Positions 5,761 to 7,068 of a stretch of 7,068 bases of DNA are shown one piece after another. The translations under genes were made by a program, and so were the position numbers. Under the pieces are notes generated by a model, which saw only the letters and a list, made by a program, of their open reading frames with translations, ran no database searches and was not told the origin of the DNA. Origin of the DNA: Nitrospinota bacterium. Lineage in GTDB: Bacteria; Nitrospinota_A; UBA7883; JADGGD01. The number at the start of each line of letters is the position of its first letter. Positions within the stretch are counted from its first letter, which is position 1. The DNA lies in the NCBI GenBank assembly GCA_015229165.1, contig JADGCD010000117.1, positions 1 to 7,068 on the forward strand, in the 5' to 3' direction.

Positions 5761-5879
5761 CTTGTACATAGGTGGTTTTACTCCTTGCTCCCGGCGGCCG
5801 GTGGAGCGGCGTAGAGGACGTCGCTCCCGCAAACCACGGCCATGAGAAGACCGGGGGCTACAAACCGAAAGGAGCCTGC
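5761..5879 (+). promoter_or_regulatory. Structured rpsF leader, possible S6:S18 autoregulatory RNA
   Basis: The leader can fold with an outer stem GTGGTTT (5772-5778) with AAACCAC (5831-5837). This encloses a 9-bp inner stem, GGAGCGGCG (5803-5811) with CGTCGCTCC (5819-5827), with one G-U pair and a 7-nt loop. Near the start codon GGCT (5856-5859) can pair with AGCC (5873-5876), placing ACCG and the AAAGGAG ribosome site (5868-5874) in or beside the loop. In many bacteria the S6:S18 protein pair represses its own operon by binding a CCG-containing leader structure. The ACCG next to the ribosome site is compatible with that, but I could not match a formal consensus. Confidence 0.4.
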
Positions 5880-6236
5880 ATGATCCTCAAGGATTACGAG
5901 TCCCTTCTCATTCTCAAGCCCGACCTGTCGGAAGACGACGTCACCGGCGTCGTCGGACTGGTCACCACCCAGATCGCCCCCCACGGCGGGGCGGTCGTCC
6001 AGGAAGAGCGCTGGGGCAAGCGCCGGTTGGCCTACACCGTCAAGAAGCAGAAATACGGCTACTACCTCCTTCTCCGCTACACCGGCGCCGCCGCCGACAT
6101 CACGGAGATCGAACGGTCGTTCCGCTTCTCCGACAACGTGTTGAAGTTCCTGACCGTCTACTTCGACGAAGCGGCCGGGCGGATCCCCGAAGGGGCCGAA
6201 CCCCGCGTCCTCTCGTCCGAAAAGGACGACGACTGA
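5880..6236 (+). CDS. rpsF: 30S ribosomal protein bS6
   Basis: bS6, a ferredoxin-fold protein of the 30S platform that forms a heterodimer with bS18, encoded two genes downstream; 118 aa. The N-terminus DYESLLILKPDLSEDD, the central EERWGKRRLAYTVKKQKYGYYLLLRY and the segment SFRFSDNVLKFLTVYF are the conserved blocks of the family. The C-terminal tail is acidic (EKDDD), as is common. The ATG at 5880 has AAAGGAG 5 nt upstream. Upstream in-frame codons back to a GTG at 5772 would add 36 residues absent from bS6 proteins and were excluded. Its TGA shares its A with the ATG of ssb (TGATG), so the two genes are probably translationally coupled. Transcription likely starts at the extended -10 promoter at 5746-5754. 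Confidence 0.97.
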   Translation: MILKDYESLLILKPDLSEDDVTGVVGLVTTQIAPHGGAVVQEERWGKRRLAYTVKKQKYGYYLLLRYTGAAADITEIERSFRFSDNVLKFLTVYFDEAAGRIPEGAEPRVLSSEKDDD

Positions 6237-6679
6237 TGGCCTCGCTGAACAAGGTCATCCTGATCGGCAACCTGACCCGCGACCCGGAGTTGCGCTACAC
6301 CCAGTCGGGCATGGCAATCGCCAAGTTCGGCTTGGCGGTGAACGAACGGTTCAAGCAGGGGGACGACTGGAAAGAGAAGGTCAACTTCATCGACATCGTG
6401 GTCTGGGGGAAGCAGGGTGAAAACTGCTCCGAGTACCTCTCCAAGGGACGCCAGGCCGGGATCGAAGGACGCCTCTCCTACTCCACCTGGGAGACCGAGG
6501 ACGGCCAGAAACGCTCGAAGCTGGAAGTTGTCGCCGAAAAGGTGATCTTCCTCGGCTCCAAAAGCGACGGCGAACGGGGGGGCGAACGCTCTGGCGGCTC
6601 CTCCTACGGCGGCGGCTCGCGCGGCGGGGACGAACCGGCGGGCGGCGGCGGCCCCGATTATGACGACGTTCCGTTTTAA
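6236..6679 (+). CDS. ssb: Single-stranded DNA-binding protein
   Basis: SSB coats single-stranded DNA in replication, repair and recombination and recruits partner enzymes; 147 aa. Residues 1-108 form the OB fold: LNKVILIGNLTRDPELRYT near the start, the central FIDIVVWGKQGENCSEYLSK with Trp57, and GRLSYSTWETEDGQKRSK with Trp85. Residues 109-140 are a disordered linker rich in Gly and Ser. The C-terminus DYDDVPF is the conserved acidic tip that binds SSB partners, so the protein is complete. Its start overlaps the rpsF stop by 1 nt. Position between rpsF and rpsR is the arrangement seen in Bacillus and many other phyla; gamma- and beta-proteobacteria have priB there instead. Confidence 0.97.
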   Translation: MASLNKVILIGNLTRDPELRYTQSGMAIAKFGLAVNERFKQGDDWKEKVNFIDIVVWGKQGENCSEYLSKGRQAGIEGRLSYSTWETEDGQKRSKLEVVAEKVIFLGSKSDGERGGERSGGSSYGGGSRGGDEPAGGGGPDYDDVPF

Positions 6680-6720
6680 CCGACACACGAAACAACCATT
6701 CCTGAAGGAGTGACACCCAC

Positions 6721-6966
6721 ATGAAGCCTCGTTCCTCCGGCGGCGGACGCCGCCGCGGTTTTTCCAAGAAGATTTGCCGCTTCTGCGCCGACAAAATCGA
6801 CGACATCGATTACAAGGACGTGAAGACGGTCAAGAACCTGCTGACCGAGCGGGGGAAGATCATCCCCTCCCGGATCTCGGGCAACTGCTCCTACCACCAG
6901 CGGAAGCTGACCGTGGCCGTCAAGCGGGCCCGCCACATGGCGCTGGTCCCCTTCGCCTACGTCTGA
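6721..6966 (+). CDS. rpsR: 30S ribosomal protein bS18, zinc-ligand (C+) type
   Basis: bS18 binds the 30S platform with bS6; 81 aa, full length. The conserved core runs from DYKDVKTVKNLLTERGKI to the QRKLTVAVKRARHMALVPF segment near the C-terminus. It keeps Cys19, Cys22 (CRFC), Cys56 and His59 (NCSYHQR), the four-ligand pattern of zinc-binding (C+) bS18 proteins. This suggests the housekeeping, zinc-replete paralogue. GAAGGAG at 6704-6710 lies 10 nt before the ATG. It is 41 nt downstream of ssb with no terminator between them, so it belongs to the same operon. Confidence 0.97.
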   Translation: MKPRSSGGGRRRGFSKKICRFCADKIDDIDYKDVKTVKNLLTERGKIIPSRISGNCSYHQRKLTVAVKRARHMALVPFAYV

Positions 6967-6997
6967 GCCCGACACCCACGGCGCAGGGCTTCCCACG

Positions 6998-7068
6998 ATG
7001 ACCGACACGATGACCCACCAGGACCGGACGACGCGACTCAGGCTTCCCCTCATGGGGCTGGCCTCGGT
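6998..7068 (+). CDS. Start of an unidentified reading frame (truncated by window end)
   Basis: From an ATG at 6998 the frame stays open to the window edge for 23 codons (MTDTMTHQDRTTRLRLPLMG...). The first residues are polar and charged, and a hydrophobic stretch seems to begin at LPLMGLAS, as in a membrane protein. In many bacteria rpsR is followed by a DUF2232/YybS-type membrane protein and then rplI, so this could be that gene. The ribosome site is weak (AGGG at about 6986) and another in-frame ATG lies at 7010. Too little is visible to identify it. Confidence 0.35.
   Translation, partial: MTDTMTHQDRTTRLRLPLMGLAS

Larger units (their letters stand above)
5570..5879. other. Gene-free stretch between the EF-hand genes and rpsF
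   Basis: This stretch holds the end of the EF-hand transcript and the start of the ribosomal operon. It contains two hairpins without T-runs (5595-5610 and 5672-5690), an extended -10 promoter (5746-5754) and a structured leader (about 5761-5879). The frame of rpsF is open back to a GTG at 5772. Bases 5772-5879 are nevertheless treated as untranslated, because bS6 proteins start at the MxxxYESLLIL region and AAAGGAG lies right before the ATG at 5880. Confidence 0.7.

Noticed and set aside
5772..5879. N-terminal extension of bS6 from a GTG at 5772
   Set aside because: The extra 36 residues are not part of the bS6 family, and a good ribosome site sits right before the ATG at 5880. The region folds as a leader RNA instead.
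6738..6755. Hairpin CGGCGGC/GCCGCCG with a GGAC loop inside the start of rpsR
   Set aside because: It is explained by Gly and Arg codons (GGC, CGC) of the basic N-terminus and is expected by chance in GC-rich coding sequence.
1..7068. Search for CRISPR arrays, tRNA or rRNA genes, transposase genes and phage genes
   Set aside because: No regularly spaced repeats, tRNA-like cloverleaf, rRNA segment, transposase or phage protein was recognised on either strand.

Overview
This window comes from a GC-rich, Gram-negative-type bacterium. It carries a periplasm-facing, Tat-exported, membrane-anchored [NiFe] uptake hydrogenase and the conserved ribosomal block rpsF-ssb-rpsR. The gene order and the hydrogenase style would fit Desulfuromonadota/Geobacter-like or related lineages, but the sequence alone does not fix the taxon. 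Every supported gene lies on the + strand.

Region 1 (1-4128) is a hydrogenase cluster. It opens with the 3' end of a HyaC-type cytochrome b gene (1-387, cut by the window edge). After a 152-nt gap come the small subunit (540-1676), the large subunit (1683-3341) and a second HyaC-type cytochrome b (3366-4058), closed by a strong intrinsic terminator (4096-4128). The small subunit would pass electrons from the NiFe site of the large subunit through three Fe-S clusters to cytochrome b and the quinone pool. Its most notable trait is that the second cysteine of the proximal-cluster CxxC motif is an aspartate (CTGD), while every other cluster ligand is conserved. No maturation protease or hyp genes lie in the window, although the large subunit still has a cleavable C-terminal extension.

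Region 2 (4129-5879) is accessory. A 430-nt gene-free stretch contains two inverted repeats, one with perfect 18-bp arms. It is followed by two tandem paralogous small EF-hand proteins (4560-5000 and 5114-5569). Both share a Gly/Ala-rich N-terminus, two EF-hand-like loops of varying integrity and the same C-terminal Leu-x-x-Leu-Tyr-Ala tail. A perfect 16-bp palindrome sits directly before the ribosome-binding site of the second.

Region 3 (5570-7068) is housekeeping. An extended -10 promoter and a roughly 120-nt structured leader precede rpsF (bS6), ssb and rpsR (bS18). A truncated reading frame at the right edge may be the next gene of the operon. The leader may carry S6:S18 autoregulation, which is inference.
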